This document shows, in pieces, positions 10,126-18,081 of a stretch of 64,000 nt of DNA. The stretch comes from Polymorphobacter megasporae (GTDB lineage Bacteria; Pseudomonadota; Alphaproteobacteria; Sphingomonadales; Sphingomonadaceae): NCBI RefSeq assembly GCF_018982885.2, contig NZ_CP081848.1, positions 2,666,001 through 2,730,000 on the forward strand, given 5' to 3'. The notes under the pieces are model-generated. The model was not told the origin of the DNA. It saw nothing but the letters and a program-made list of their open reading frames with translations, and did not search any database. A program made the translations under genes and the position numbers. Position 1 is the stretch's first letter, and every line of letters begins with the position of its first letter.

Positions 10126-10869
10126 ATGGCCACCGCTCCTGTCCCGACGATCACCGGTGAAGTCGTCCTGCGGCTCGAGGAGGAGACGATGACGATGACC
10201 GTCACCGTTCCGGTCGGGCCGACGGCGATGATCGATCTGCTGCCGCTGGCCAATGCCGCGACGGGGGCGATCGTCGAGCGCGCGACCGCGCGTGTGGTCG
10301 CCGCGGGTCGGACGGTGTCGTGCCGCGCCGGTTGTGGTGCGTGCTGCCGCCAGCCGGTCCCGCTCGCCCCGGCGGAGGCGCGGTCGCTCGCGGCGCTCGT
10401 CGCGGCAATGCCGGTGCCTGAGCAGGCCATTGTCCGCAACCGCTTCGCCGCGGGGCAGGCGGCCTTTGCGGCGGCGAACGTGCCGGTGCGCGGAGACCGC
10501 ATTTTCGGTGCCGACCTGCCCGAGATGCGCGTGCGCGTCGCCGCCTATATGGCGGCGTATGTCGCCTGCCCGTTTCTCGTCGACGAGTCGTGTTCGATCC
10601 ATCCCGACCGGCCGACCGCGTGCCGCGAATATCTGGTGACGAGCCCGGCCGAGAATTGCCGGTCGCCGACGCCCGAGACGATCGCCCGCGTCGAGCTGCC
10701 GGGATCGATCTCGACCGCGATGGCGAACGCCGATTGCGATCTCGAGGGGGTGCGCCGGGTGTTGCTGATCGACAGTCTCGACTGGGTCGCAACCCACCCC
10801 GCGCCGGCCCCGGTGCGGACCGGGCCCGAGCTGATCCAGCATGTCTTTGCGCAGCTGAGCAAGACGTAA
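10126..10869 (+). CDS. YkgJ-type cysteine-cluster protein
   Basis: A 247-residue cytoplasmic protein of the putative zinc- or iron-chelating CxxCxxCC family (PF03692). Visible: CRAGCGACCRQP near residue 66, then CPFLVDESCSIHPDRPTACREYL near residue 147, then two more cysteines (ENCRSP, ADCDLEG). The family's biochemical role is not established. The ATG at 10126 gives MATAPVPTITGEV. It is convergent with modA, and a long hairpin lies between the two. Confidence 0.8.
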   Translation: MATAPVPTITGEVVLRLEEETMTMTVTVPVGPTAMIDLLPLANAATGAIVERATARVVAAGRTVSCRAGCGACCRQPVPLAPAEARSLAALVAAMPVPEQAIVRNRFAAGQAAFAAANVPVRGDRIFGADLPEMRVRVAAYMAAYVACPFLVDESCSIHPDRPTACREYLVTSPAENCRSPTPETIARVELPGSISTAMANADCDLEGVRRVLLIDSLDWVATHPAPAPVRTGPELIQHVFAQLSKT

Positions 10870-10894
10870 GCCTCACGCTGCGGGAAGCGGCTCG

Positions 10895-10933
10895 CTGAAG
10901 CGGGTGTTCGGCCTAATCGGCCGCCCGCTTCAG
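10895..10933. terminator. Inverted repeat between convergent genes
   Basis: CTGAAGCGGG (10895-10904) pairs perfectly with CCCGCTTCAG (10924-10933), and an inner GGCC-TAATC-GGCC can pair as well. It lies between the ends of the Cys-cluster gene and modA and overlaps the modA stop codon. It could serve as a two-way terminator, although no T-tract follows on either side. Confidence 0.45.
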
Positions 10934-11679
10934 TGGACTTCGTACCCGTAGCGCTTGATGATCGCGACCGCCTCGGGCCCCTTGAGGAATTTGACGAAGG
11001 CGGCGGCGGCGGGGTTCTTGGCCCCGGTCCACAGCAGCACCGCCTGTTGGTCGATCGGCTTGTGGAGCGTCATCGGCACGAGCCAGCGCGAGCCGCCGGC
11101 GACGGTGATGACCTGACTCTGTGCGACGAAGCCGAGTTCGGCTGCCCCGGTCGCGACGAACTGGTACGCCTGGGTGATCGAGCTGCCCTTGACGATCTTC
11201 GGCGTCAGCGTGGCGAGGACGTTGAGCTTCGTCATCGTCTGCATGGCGGCGGTGCCATAAGGCGCGGCGGTCGGATCGGCGATCGAGATGTGAGTAAACT
11301 TGCCGCCTTTCAGTACCGCACCCTGCGCGTCGACCAGACCGGGGATGGTCGAGTACAGCACGAGGCGGCCGATCGCGTAGGTGAAGCGGCTGCCGGGAAC
11401 AGCGAGGCCGTCCTGCTCGGCCTTTTTCGGACGGTCGGCGTCGGCGGACAGGAACACCTCGAACGGCGCGCCGTGCGCCATCTGCGTGTAAAACGCCCCG
11501 GACGAGCCGAAGCTGAGGACGGCGGTGTTGCCGGTTGCCTTGAGGTAGGCGGCGGCGATTTCCTTTGCGGGCTCGGTAAAATTGGCGGCGACGGCGACCT
11601 GGGTCTCGGCGGCGCTGAGCGGGGCGGCGACGACGATCGTCGTCAGCGCCGCGAAGACAATACGGGCAAGATTGAGCAT
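10930..11679 (-). CDS. modA: ModA-type periplasmic oxyanion-binding protein
   Basis: Substrate-binding protein of the molybdate ABC-transporter family, 249 residues with a signal peptide ending LSAAE. The mature protein starts TQVAVAANFTEPAKEIAAAY and continues with VLSFGSSGAFYTQMAHGAPFEVFLSADADRP, the ligand-pocket region of the AANFT-type ModA group. The start MLNLARIVF is preferred to an upstream ATG because the signal peptide begins there. It follows the porin gene by 10 bases in what looks like a two-gene operon. No modB or modC is nearby, so the permease must be encoded elsewhere or the protein has another use. Ligand specificity is not shown by sequence alone. Confidence 0.88.
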   Translation of the reverse strand: MLNLARIVFAALTTIVVAAPLSAAETQVAVAANFTEPAKEIAAAYLKATGNTAVLSFGSSGAFYTQMAHGAPFEVFLSADADRPKKAEQDGLAVPGSRFTYAIGRLVLYSTIPGLVDAQGAVLKGGKFTHISIADPTAAPYGTAAMQTMTKLNVLATLTPKIVKGSSITQAYQFVATGAAELGFVAQSQVITVAGGSRWLVPMTLHKPIDQQAVLLWTGAKNPAAAAFVKFLKGPEAVAIIKRYGYEVH

Positions 11680-11689
11680 CGGTCGGCTC

Positions 11690-13378
11690 CTAGAAAGCGA
11701 GCTGCGAACGCAGCGAGATGACGTTGTACTTCTGCCCGATCTGCGCACCGACCGGGGTCAGGTAGGTCGTGGCGTTCGGCGAGAGGCGGTCGATCTCGAC
11801 ATGCTGATAGTCGAACATAAAGCGGATCACCGGGTTGAGGTACCAGTTTAGCCCGGCGGCGATGATCTTCTGCTTGCCGCCACGGATCCCGTCGAGCGGA
11901 GCCGCAACCCCGGCCTTGCCCTGATCGTAGTTCAGATCGGTGACCGAGTAGCGTCCGGCGAGTTCGAATGCGCCATAGGTGCCCTGCTTGAAGTCGAACG
12001 GGTGGTCGACCGTCGGCGCGTCGAAGGCGAAGGTGCCGGGGTTGTACTTGCGGCGCTCACCCGTGAGGACCCAGCCGCCCTCGACGTAGAAGCCGGTGAA
12101 GTGCGGGTTGGACAAGGTGCTTGCGAGCCGCTCGACGGTGATCCGCTCGACCTCGCCCTGAACCATTACCGGACCCTTCTGCGCCGCGACCTCGGCCCCG
12201 ATCGTGTTGACGTGGCTGGCGTTGATCGTGCCGGTGTCGATCAGCCTAGTGCCGTCGACGCGAAGTTCGGGACGCTCGCGGAACTGGACCGGGTAGCGGC
12301 CGGTGATCGCGACGTCGGGGCCGCCGTTGTCGGCGACCTTGAAGACGCGGCTGCCATGCGCGCCGAGATGGAGCAGATAGTCGTCGCCGACCAACGGCAG
12401 GACCGCGACGCGCGCGATGCCGCCGAAGCTCTGGTTGAAGGACGGCGCGCTGCCGAGCGCCGCTGCGTTGGCGACCCCAACGACGCGGGTGGTCAAGGCG
12501 ACGTTGGCGAACCAGCGCGACCCCGACGCAGCGAGCTGCCCGGCTTCGCGATAGTCGCCGCCCGCAACGCTGCGGGTGATATCGCTGATCGCCGGGCGTT
12601 CGAGGAACAGGCTGCCGTTCGTCGACCCCTGATCCTCCAGCCCGTACGACGGCGGGAAGGCACCGACGCGGAAGCGGAACGGCTTGAGCCCGGTATATTG
12701 GAGCCAGAGTTCCTGGATGTGCCCGGCGTCCTCGACCCCCGCGCCGCCGAATTCGAACAACACGTTATAGTCGAAGTCGCCGAACACCTTGCCGTCGATG
12801 CCGATCCGCGCGCGGCGGAAGTTGGTGCCGCTGGCGAGGTTGCGCGCGCGGGCGGTGTCGGCGACTGCGCCCGCGCGGCGCAGGTCGGTGGCGATCGGCC
12901 CGGCGGCGGCTTGCGAATAGCTGGCCGCGTCGAACTGCATGACGCTGTGGAGGTTGGCGACGAAACGTCCGTCCGGGCTTTGCAGCGACGGCTTGCCCGC
13001 GAGGAGCGTGACGCCGCCCGCGCTCGGTCCCGGGACCGATGTCGTCACCGGGCGGACCTGGTCGGGGCTCGTCGCGCGGGGCGAGGCATCGCCGCCGTTG
13101 GTCGGGACGCTGCTCGCAAGCTGGGCCGGCGCGGTGGCGGAGACCTGGCCGGCGGCGGGGGGCGCCGGCAACGGCGTCGTTGCTGCGACCGTTGCAGGGT
13201 GATCGCGCATATCGGTGACGATCTTGGTCAGCCGGTCGACCTGCGCCTCGAGCGCCTCGATCCGCTTATCGCGCGCGTCGGCGGCCTTGTGGACCGGCTT
13301 CGCGACGCCCGCGCTGGCGACCAGTCCAGCCGATAACATCGTCGCAGCCAGCCAGCGTGAACGACCCGATGATGACAT
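11690..13378 (-). CDS. OprO/OprP-type outer-membrane porin
   Basis: A 562-residue outer-membrane channel of the phosphate/anion-selective porin group. It has a signal peptide (MSSSGRSRWLAATMLSAGL to VAKP), a coiled-coil trimerisation segment (KRIEALEAQVDRLTKIV), a Pro/Ala/Ser linker, and a C-terminal beta-barrel ending in phenylalanine (LRSQLAF), as expected for BAM recognition. The barrel contains FRRARIGIDGKVFGDFDYN, typical of the family. The ATG at 13378 is chosen because the signal peptide starts there. The gene is directly upstream of modA on the same strand, suggesting a paired route for an oxyanion across the outer membrane and periplasm. Confidence 0.88.
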   Translation of the reverse strand: MSSSGRSRWLAATMLSAGLVASAGVAKPVHKAADARDKRIEALEAQVDRLTKIVTDMRDHPATVAATTPLPAPPAAGQVSATAPAQLASSVPTNGGDASPRATSPDQVRPVTTSVPGPSAGGVTLLAGKPSLQSPDGRFVANLHSVMQFDAASYSQAAAGPIATDLRRAGAVADTARARNLASGTNFRRARIGIDGKVFGDFDYNVLFEFGGAGVEDAGHIQELWLQYTGLKPFRFRVGAFPPSYGLEDQGSTNGSLFLERPAISDITRSVAGGDYREAGQLAASGSRWFANVALTTRVVGVANAAALGSAPSFNQSFGGIARVAVLPLVGDDYLLHLGAHGSRVFKVADNGGPDVAITGRYPVQFRERPELRVDGTRLIDTGTINASHVNTIGAEVAAQKGPVMVQGEVERITVERLASTLSNPHFTGFYVEGGWVLTGERRKYNPGTFAFDAPTVDHPFDFKQGTYGAFELAGRYSVTDLNYDQGKAGVAAPLDGIRGGKQKIIAAGLNWYLNPVIRFMFDYQHVEIDRLSPNATTYLTPVGAQIGQKYNVISLRSQLAF

Positions 13379-13510
13379 AGTAAACCCCTTGATCGCGCCG
13401 GCACCCTTGCCCCGGTGGCCGGCCGCCGCGACGTATTCCACCGTATACAGCGAACATCAAGCCCTGCCAGCGGGTTGGCTGTGATCGGCTTGTGCAATAC
13501 CGCGACGCGC

Positions 13511-14197
13511 TCAGCGGCACGCGTTCCACGCCGCCATGTCGAGGTGGAAATGATCTCGGTGCGCGCGGTTGTAGTTCGGGCCAAGGACGGTGCCGAACAG
13601 GCGGCAGGCTCCGGCGTGAAGTGCGGCAAGCGTTGCGCCACGCGGCCCCTCGCTGCCGAAGTCGCGGGCAACGCTGAGCGGGTGGTCGCGGCCGATGCGG
13701 ATCGCGGCGATGTCGACGGCGTTGGCGTGCGCGTGTTCGCTGAGACGGGCGGTTCCTGCGATCCGGCGGCAATTGAGGCTGCCGAGGTCGGCGAGACCGG
13801 TCGCGGTCAGGCCGCGCTCGCGCACCGAGCGAATGACGACGTGGCGGGTCCAAACCGTCATCGCCGCCGCCAGCGGGCACGTCATCACGAGGCTGTGATC
13901 GAGCGGCAGGCCGACATTCGCGACGCGCACCGCATCGGTGACGCGGCAGCCGGGTCCGGCGTCGAAGTCGGGGAGCGGCGTCGCGGAAATTCCGGCGGCG
14001 CTCAGGAGGGCGCGGCATTGTCCGGGATGTTTGCCAAGGGCGAGCAGCTTGCCGCCGGTCGCCCAGCCGATCGGCGCGGTCAGGTCGAGCGGGGTCCACG
14101 GCAGGTCTTGCGGGTAGCGGCGCGCGTGGTCGAACGCGATGAACAGCGCGAAACCGGCGAGGACGAGGACTGTGGCGAGGCGGACGGCGGCGAGCAT
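13511..14197 (-). CDS. Extensin-like family protein
   Basis: A 228-residue protein with one N-terminal membrane helix (LATVLVLAGFALFIAF), followed by the extensin-like C-terminal domain common in alphaproteobacteria. The metal-site pattern of this D-Ala-D-Ala-peptidase-like fold is visible: SEHAHANAVDIAAI near residue 157 and HRDHFHLDM near the C-terminus. Four or more cysteines suggest a periplasmic location with disulfides. A peptidoglycan-related hydrolase role is plausible but not established. The start MLAAVRLATVL immediately precedes the helix. Confidence 0.85.
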   Translation of the reverse strand: MLAAVRLATVLVLAGFALFIAFDHARRYPQDLPWTPLDLTAPIGWATGGKLLALGKHPGQCRALLSAAGISATPLPDFDAGPGCRVTDAVRVANVGLPLDHSLVMTCPLAAAMTVWTRHVVIRSVRERGLTATGLADLGSLNCRRIAGTARLSEHAHANAVDIAAIRIGRDHPLSVARDFGSEGPRGATLAALHAGACRLFGTVLGPNYNRAHRDHFHLDMAAWNACR

Positions 14198-14229
14198 CGC
14201 CGCTCAACGCGCCGGTGCTCGGTTGGGCG

Positions 14230-15012
14230 CTACTCGCGACGCGCGGTGTCGAGGCGTTCCTCGGTGACCGGATAGTCGCACCCCTCGGGGATCGTCAGCC
14301 ACATCGCCCCGTCGCGCTCGACGATCGCGGGCTGGGTGAGGACGACCGGGCGGGCGCGGGTCGCCGCCAGCAAAGCGTCGAGGCCGGCGTATTGCGCGAG
14401 GCGTTCGAGGTTGCGCCGCGTCGGGAAGACGAGCCCGATCTCGCCGGCGTCGGCGCGCGAAACGGCGGCGGCGGCGGTCGTCCAGTGCGCGGTCACCGCC
14501 TCATGCCCATCGGGGGCGACGACCTCGCCGGCGGGCAGCACCGCGAGATAGAAATGCGTGTCGAAGCGGCGCGAGATTTTTGCGGCAGCGGGCGGCACCC
14601 AGCGCGCGAACGGGACGAGCGTGGCGGCGTCGAGTGCGTGGCCGGTCGCGGCGAGGAAGTCGGCGTAGGTCGCGGTCGACGCATTGAGCCGCGCCCGCCA
14701 ATCGCGCCGCACCGCCGGATCGATCGCCGGACCGGTGCTCAGCAGGACATCGGCCTCCTCGAAGGTCTCGCGCGCCGCCGCGACTCGCGCCGCCGCATCG
14801 ACCGGATCGAGGCCTTCGCAGCCGGTGGCGAGTGCGGGGTCGGCGAACACCGCGCGGTCGCCGGGATCGACCCGACCGCCGGGAAAGACCATCGCGCCGC
14901 CGGCGAACGCGGTGCTGCCGTGGCGTTCGAGGAGCAGGAGCTCGCACGTCCCGTCGCGGTTGCGGAGGAGGACGACGGTTGCGGCGGGGATCGGGGTGTC
15001 GGCGTCGGTCAT
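14230..15012 (-). CDS. Nudix hydrolase
   Basis: A 260-residue Nudix-superfamily protein starting MTDADTPIPAATVVLLRN. The start of the Nudix box is AMVFPGGRVDPGD, and after an insertion the helix AAARETFEEADVLL supplies the REXXEE metal site. The split box and overall length resemble the NUDT19/acyl-CoA-diphosphatase-like group, but the substrate cannot be read from sequence. It lies 32 bases upstream of the extensin-like gene on the same strand and is divergent from the membrane protein at 15107. Confidence 0.88.
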   Translation of the reverse strand: MTDADTPIPAATVVLLRNRDGTCELLLLERHGSTAFAGGAMVFPGGRVDPGDRAVFADPALATGCEGLDPVDAAARVAAARETFEEADVLLSTGPAIDPAVRRDWRARLNASTATYADFLAATGHALDAATLVPFARWVPPAAAKISRRFDTHFYLAVLPAGEVVAPDGHEAVTAHWTTAAAAVSRADAGEIGLVFPTRRNLERLAQYAGLDALLAATRARPVVLTQPAIVERDGAMWLTIPEGCDYPVTEERLDTARRE

Positions 15013-15106
15013 ACCCGATCATAGGCGGATTGCCGCAGCGCGGCCAAGGCGGCGAAGCGCGGTCACGCCTCATGATTTTTCAACGTTTCACTGCCAAAGG
15101 GTGGGG

Positions 15107-16840
15107 GTGTCGAGTGTTGCGTATTTGCGTTCCCGGGTCTCCCGCGTTCCCGTCGTCGCGCTCGCGGGGGCGGTGCTGATCGCCGTGGCGGTCAGCCTGC
15201 TGCTGATCCAGATCGGTCCATCGGCGTGGGCGCTCGAACTCGGCGACAGCGACAATTTCATGCGGTTGGCGGAGGTGCGCGACTGGCTCGGCGGACAGTC
15301 GTGGTGGGACATCCGCCAGCATCGCGTCGACCCGCCGCATGGGCTTTACACGCACTGGTCGCGGCTTGCCGACCTGCCGCTCGCCGCCGCGATCGTCGCG
15401 CTGCGCCCGTTCGTGCCGGAGATCGCCGAGCGACTCGCGCTCGTCGTCGTGCCGCTGCTGCTGCTGGTTCCGGCGCTGCTCCTCCAATCGGCGATCGCGA
15501 CTGGGCTTGGCGGGCGGCTTGCGGGGCTGGCTGCGCTCGGGCTCGGTGCGCTGGCGACGCCGATGCTGGTCCAATTCGTTCCAGGCCGGATCGATCATCA
15601 CGGGCTGCAGATCGTCCTCGTCCTCGCCGCGGTTGCCGTATTGGTTCGATGGCCCGGCGCGCGCGGCGGGGCTTGGGCGGCGGTGGCGAGCGCGGTGTCG
15701 CTGACCGTCGGGCTGGAGACTGCGCCGTATCTCGCGGTGATCGCGGGCTATGTCGCGCTCGACTGGGCGTGGCACGGCGACGACCAGAATGCGGCGTCGA
15801 CGGCGCGCGGTTATGGCATCGCGCTTGCGGTCGCCGTGCCCGCACTGTTCGCCGCGACGGTGCCGATCGCCGATTGGTCGCTCGCGAAGGGCGATGCGAT
15901 CGGGCGCGGGCACGTCGCCATCGCGGTCGTCGGCGGGGTCGCGCTGGCGGTGCTACCGCAATTGTGGCTCGGGCGCGATGCGCGGCTGGTCGCGGTGGCG
16001 GCGCTCGGCGTCATCCTCGCCGGATTGGTCCTCAAGCTTTTCCCCGAACTGATTTTAGCGCCGTACGCAATGGTCGGGCCGCTGCTCGCGCGGCTGTGGA
16101 TGGGGCATATCGTCGAGATGCGCTCGGTGTTCGCCGATGCCGCGACGTCGCCGATGGCGGCGCTCGGACGCGTGTGGTTCGTCGCGGTGGCGGCGGTCGC
16201 GGCAGTGATCCTGGCGCGGCGCGGCGGGCGAAAGCTGCTGGTTGCGCTCCTCGCGGTCACCGCGCTCGGCCTCGGCTGCTGGGAGATGCGCGCGCTCGGG
16301 CTGGCGACTGCGGTCGCGGTCCCGCAGGCGGGCGCGGCGCTCGCGGCGCTGTGGCACCGCCGCGCAGCCGGGGGATCACTGATGCCGTTCATCGTCGGCC
16401 TGCTGATAATCGGGCACCTGCCGTCGATCGTGCTGAGCGCGCGGGCATCGGCGCCGGCCGTCGATCGCGGGCTGCCGTGCAACACCCCTTCGGCGCTGGC
16501 CCCGCTCGCGGTACTCCCGCGCGGCGTCGTGCTCGCGCCGATCGACATGGGCGGCAGCCTGCTCGCGCTGACCCCGCACAGCGTCGTCGCGACGCCGATC
16601 CACCGCGATGTCCATGGCAACATGCTCGCTTACACGATCCTGCGCGCGCCGCCGTCGGCCGAGCCGCCGCCCGGCATCGATTACATCGGCTATTGCCCCG
16701 CCGACGGCGAGACCCGCATCCTCGCCGCCGACGCTCCACGCGGGCTGCTTGCAGCGTTGATCGCTGGGCGCGTGCCGCCTTGGCTCACATCCGTCGGGAG
16801 CGGGCCGTTCCGGACGTGGCGCGTTACCGCTTCGCGCTGA
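15107..16840 (+). CDS. Polytopic membrane protein, GT-C glycosyltransferase-like
   Basis: A 577-residue integral membrane protein with many hydrophobic helices. After the first helix comes a periplasmic loop with GDSDNFMRLAEVRDWL, an acidic DxD-like motif as in STT3/GT-C enzymes, then QHRVDPPHGLYTHWSRLAD and later GRIDHHGLQ. The C-terminal region is a soluble domain. The fold suggests transfer of sugars from lipid-linked donors; substrate unknown. The GTG at 15107 is chosen because AAAGG lies 6 bases upstream; the longer open frame would run antisense through the Nudix gene. The 3' end overlaps the convergent dehydrogenase gene by 17 bases. Confidence 0.75.
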   Translation: MSSVAYLRSRVSRVPVVALAGAVLIAVAVSLLLIQIGPSAWALELGDSDNFMRLAEVRDWLGGQSWWDIRQHRVDPPHGLYTHWSRLADLPLAAAIVALRPFVPEIAERLALVVVPLLLLVPALLLQSAIATGLGGRLAGLAALGLGALATPMLVQFVPGRIDHHGLQIVLVLAAVAVLVRWPGARGGAWAAVASAVSLTVGLETAPYLAVIAGYVALDWAWHGDDQNAASTARGYGIALAVAVPALFAATVPIADWSLAKGDAIGRGHVAIAVVGGVALAVLPQLWLGRDARLVAVAALGVILAGLVLKLFPELILAPYAMVGPLLARLWMGHIVEMRSVFADAATSPMAALGRVWFVAVAAVAAVILARRGGRKLLVALLAVTALGLGCWEMRALGLATAVAVPQAGAALAALWHRRAAGGSLMPFIVGLLIIGHLPSIVLSARASAPAVDRGLPCNTPSALAPLAVLPRGVVLAPIDMGGSLLALTPHSVVATPIHRDVHGNMLAYTILRAPPSAEPPPGIDYIGYCPADGETRILAADAPRGLLAALIAGRVPPWLTSVGSGPFRTWRVTASR

Positions 16841-18014
16841 CCCGAAGCAATTTCCCGTTGTCGTCGTCCGTGACGATCCAGATTGCACCGTCGGGGCCTT
16901 CGACCGCATCGCGGATCCGTTCGGCGCGATCGGTGAGCAGTCGCTCCTCGCCGACGACGCGGTCGTTCTTGACGACCAGCCGGACGAGCGCGGTACTGGC
17001 GAGGCCGCCGATGAAGAAGTCGCCGCGCCATTCGGGGAACATCCTGCCCGAATGGATCATCAGGCTTGCCGGGGCGACGATCGGGTCCCAGTAATACACC
17101 GGCTGTTCCATCCCGGGCGCGGCGGTGATGCCCTTGCCGACCGGCTTGCCCGAATATTCTTCGCCGTAGCCGATCGTCGGCCAGCCGTAATCCTTGCCGC
17201 GTGTGACGAGGTTCAACTCGTCGCCGCCGCGCGGGCCCATCTCGACTTCCCATAATTTGCCGCGCGCATCGAAGGCGATGCCGAGGATGTTGCGGTGGCC
17301 GTCACTCCAGATCTCGGGGCGGGCACCTGCCTTGCCGATGAACGGATTGTCTTTTGCCGGGGTGCCGTCGGGGTTGAGGTGGACGATCTTGCCGAGGTCG
17401 CTGCCGAGGTCCTGCGCCTGGACGCGCCCCGGCAGGATCGAGCGCTCGCCGAGGCCGAGGAACAAGGTGCCGTCGGCGGCGAACACCAGCCGCCCGCCAT
17501 TGTGCAGGTTGGACTCGAGCGCGGGCTCGACGCGGAAGATCACCGTCACCCCGTCGAGGCGCGGGGTCGGGCCGTCGACCAATGTCGCGCGGGCGAGCGC
17601 GAGGCCGTTGCCGCCGCCCGCGCGCGGCTCCGAATACGTCCAGTAGACGACATGGTCGGTCGCGAACTTCGGGCTGAGCGCGAGGCCGAGCAGCCCGCTC
17701 TGGCCGTTGGCGTTGACCTTGGGGATGCCCGCGACGGCCATGGAGATCTTGCCCGCCTGCGTCACGATCCGCAGCGCCGCGGGGTTCTTCTCGGTCACCA
17801 GCATCCGCCCGTCGGGCATGAATGCGATCGCCCACGGAGAGTGGAGGCCGGTCGCGACCTCGGTAACGGTCAGCGGCGTCTTGGTGTGGACCTCCTCGGC
17901 GCGATGCTGCCCGGCGAACGCGGGCTTATACGTCGGATTGTTCGGCGGATCGGTCGCGACGGGGGCGGCGAGCGCGGGGGTGGCGAGGAGGACGGCAAGG
18001 AGGGCGATACGCAT
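16824..18014 (-). CDS. PQQ-dependent sugar dehydrogenase family protein
   Basis: A 396-residue secreted beta-propeller protein of the soluble glucose/aldose dehydrogenase family (YliI/GDH type). The signal peptide is MRIALLAVLLATPALA. Conserved segments: GLHSPWAIAFMPDGRMLVTE, NGQSGLLGLALSPKF, SNLHNGGRLVFAADGTLFLG, IWSDGHRNILGIAFD, WEVEMGPRGGDELN and GRDFFIGGLASTALVR-like strands near the end. It should oxidise an aldose in the periplasm using PQQ. PQQ biosynthesis genes are not in the window. It is convergent with and overlaps the preceding membrane protein gene. Confidence 0.9.
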   Translation of the reverse strand: MRIALLAVLLATPALAAPVATDPPNNPTYKPAFAGQHRAEEVHTKTPLTVTEVATGLHSPWAIAFMPDGRMLVTEKNPAALRIVTQAGKISMAVAGIPKVNANGQSGLLGLALSPKFATDHVVYWTYSEPRAGGGNGLALARATLVDGPTPRLDGVTVIFRVEPALESNLHNGGRLVFAADGTLFLGLGERSILPGRVQAQDLGSDLGKIVHLNPDGTPAKDNPFIGKAGARPEIWSDGHRNILGIAFDARGKLWEVEMGPRGGDELNLVTRGKDYGWPTIGYGEEYSGKPVGKGITAAPGMEQPVYYWDPIVAPASLMIHSGRMFPEWRGDFFIGGLASTALVRLVVKNDRVVGEERLLTDRAERIRDAVEGPDGAIWIVTDDDNGKLLRVSAKR

Positions 18015-18081
18015 GGGAGTCCTTCGACGCGATGGGGGTGTGCAGCGGTCCGAACGCGCCGCCGGGCGATGCTATCCGAAC

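Noticed and set aside
15226-17094. 622-residue Arg-rich frame overlapping the membrane protein gene
   Set aside because: Extreme Arg/Ala/Gly composition with no domains; the other phase encodes a coherent polytopic membrane protein.
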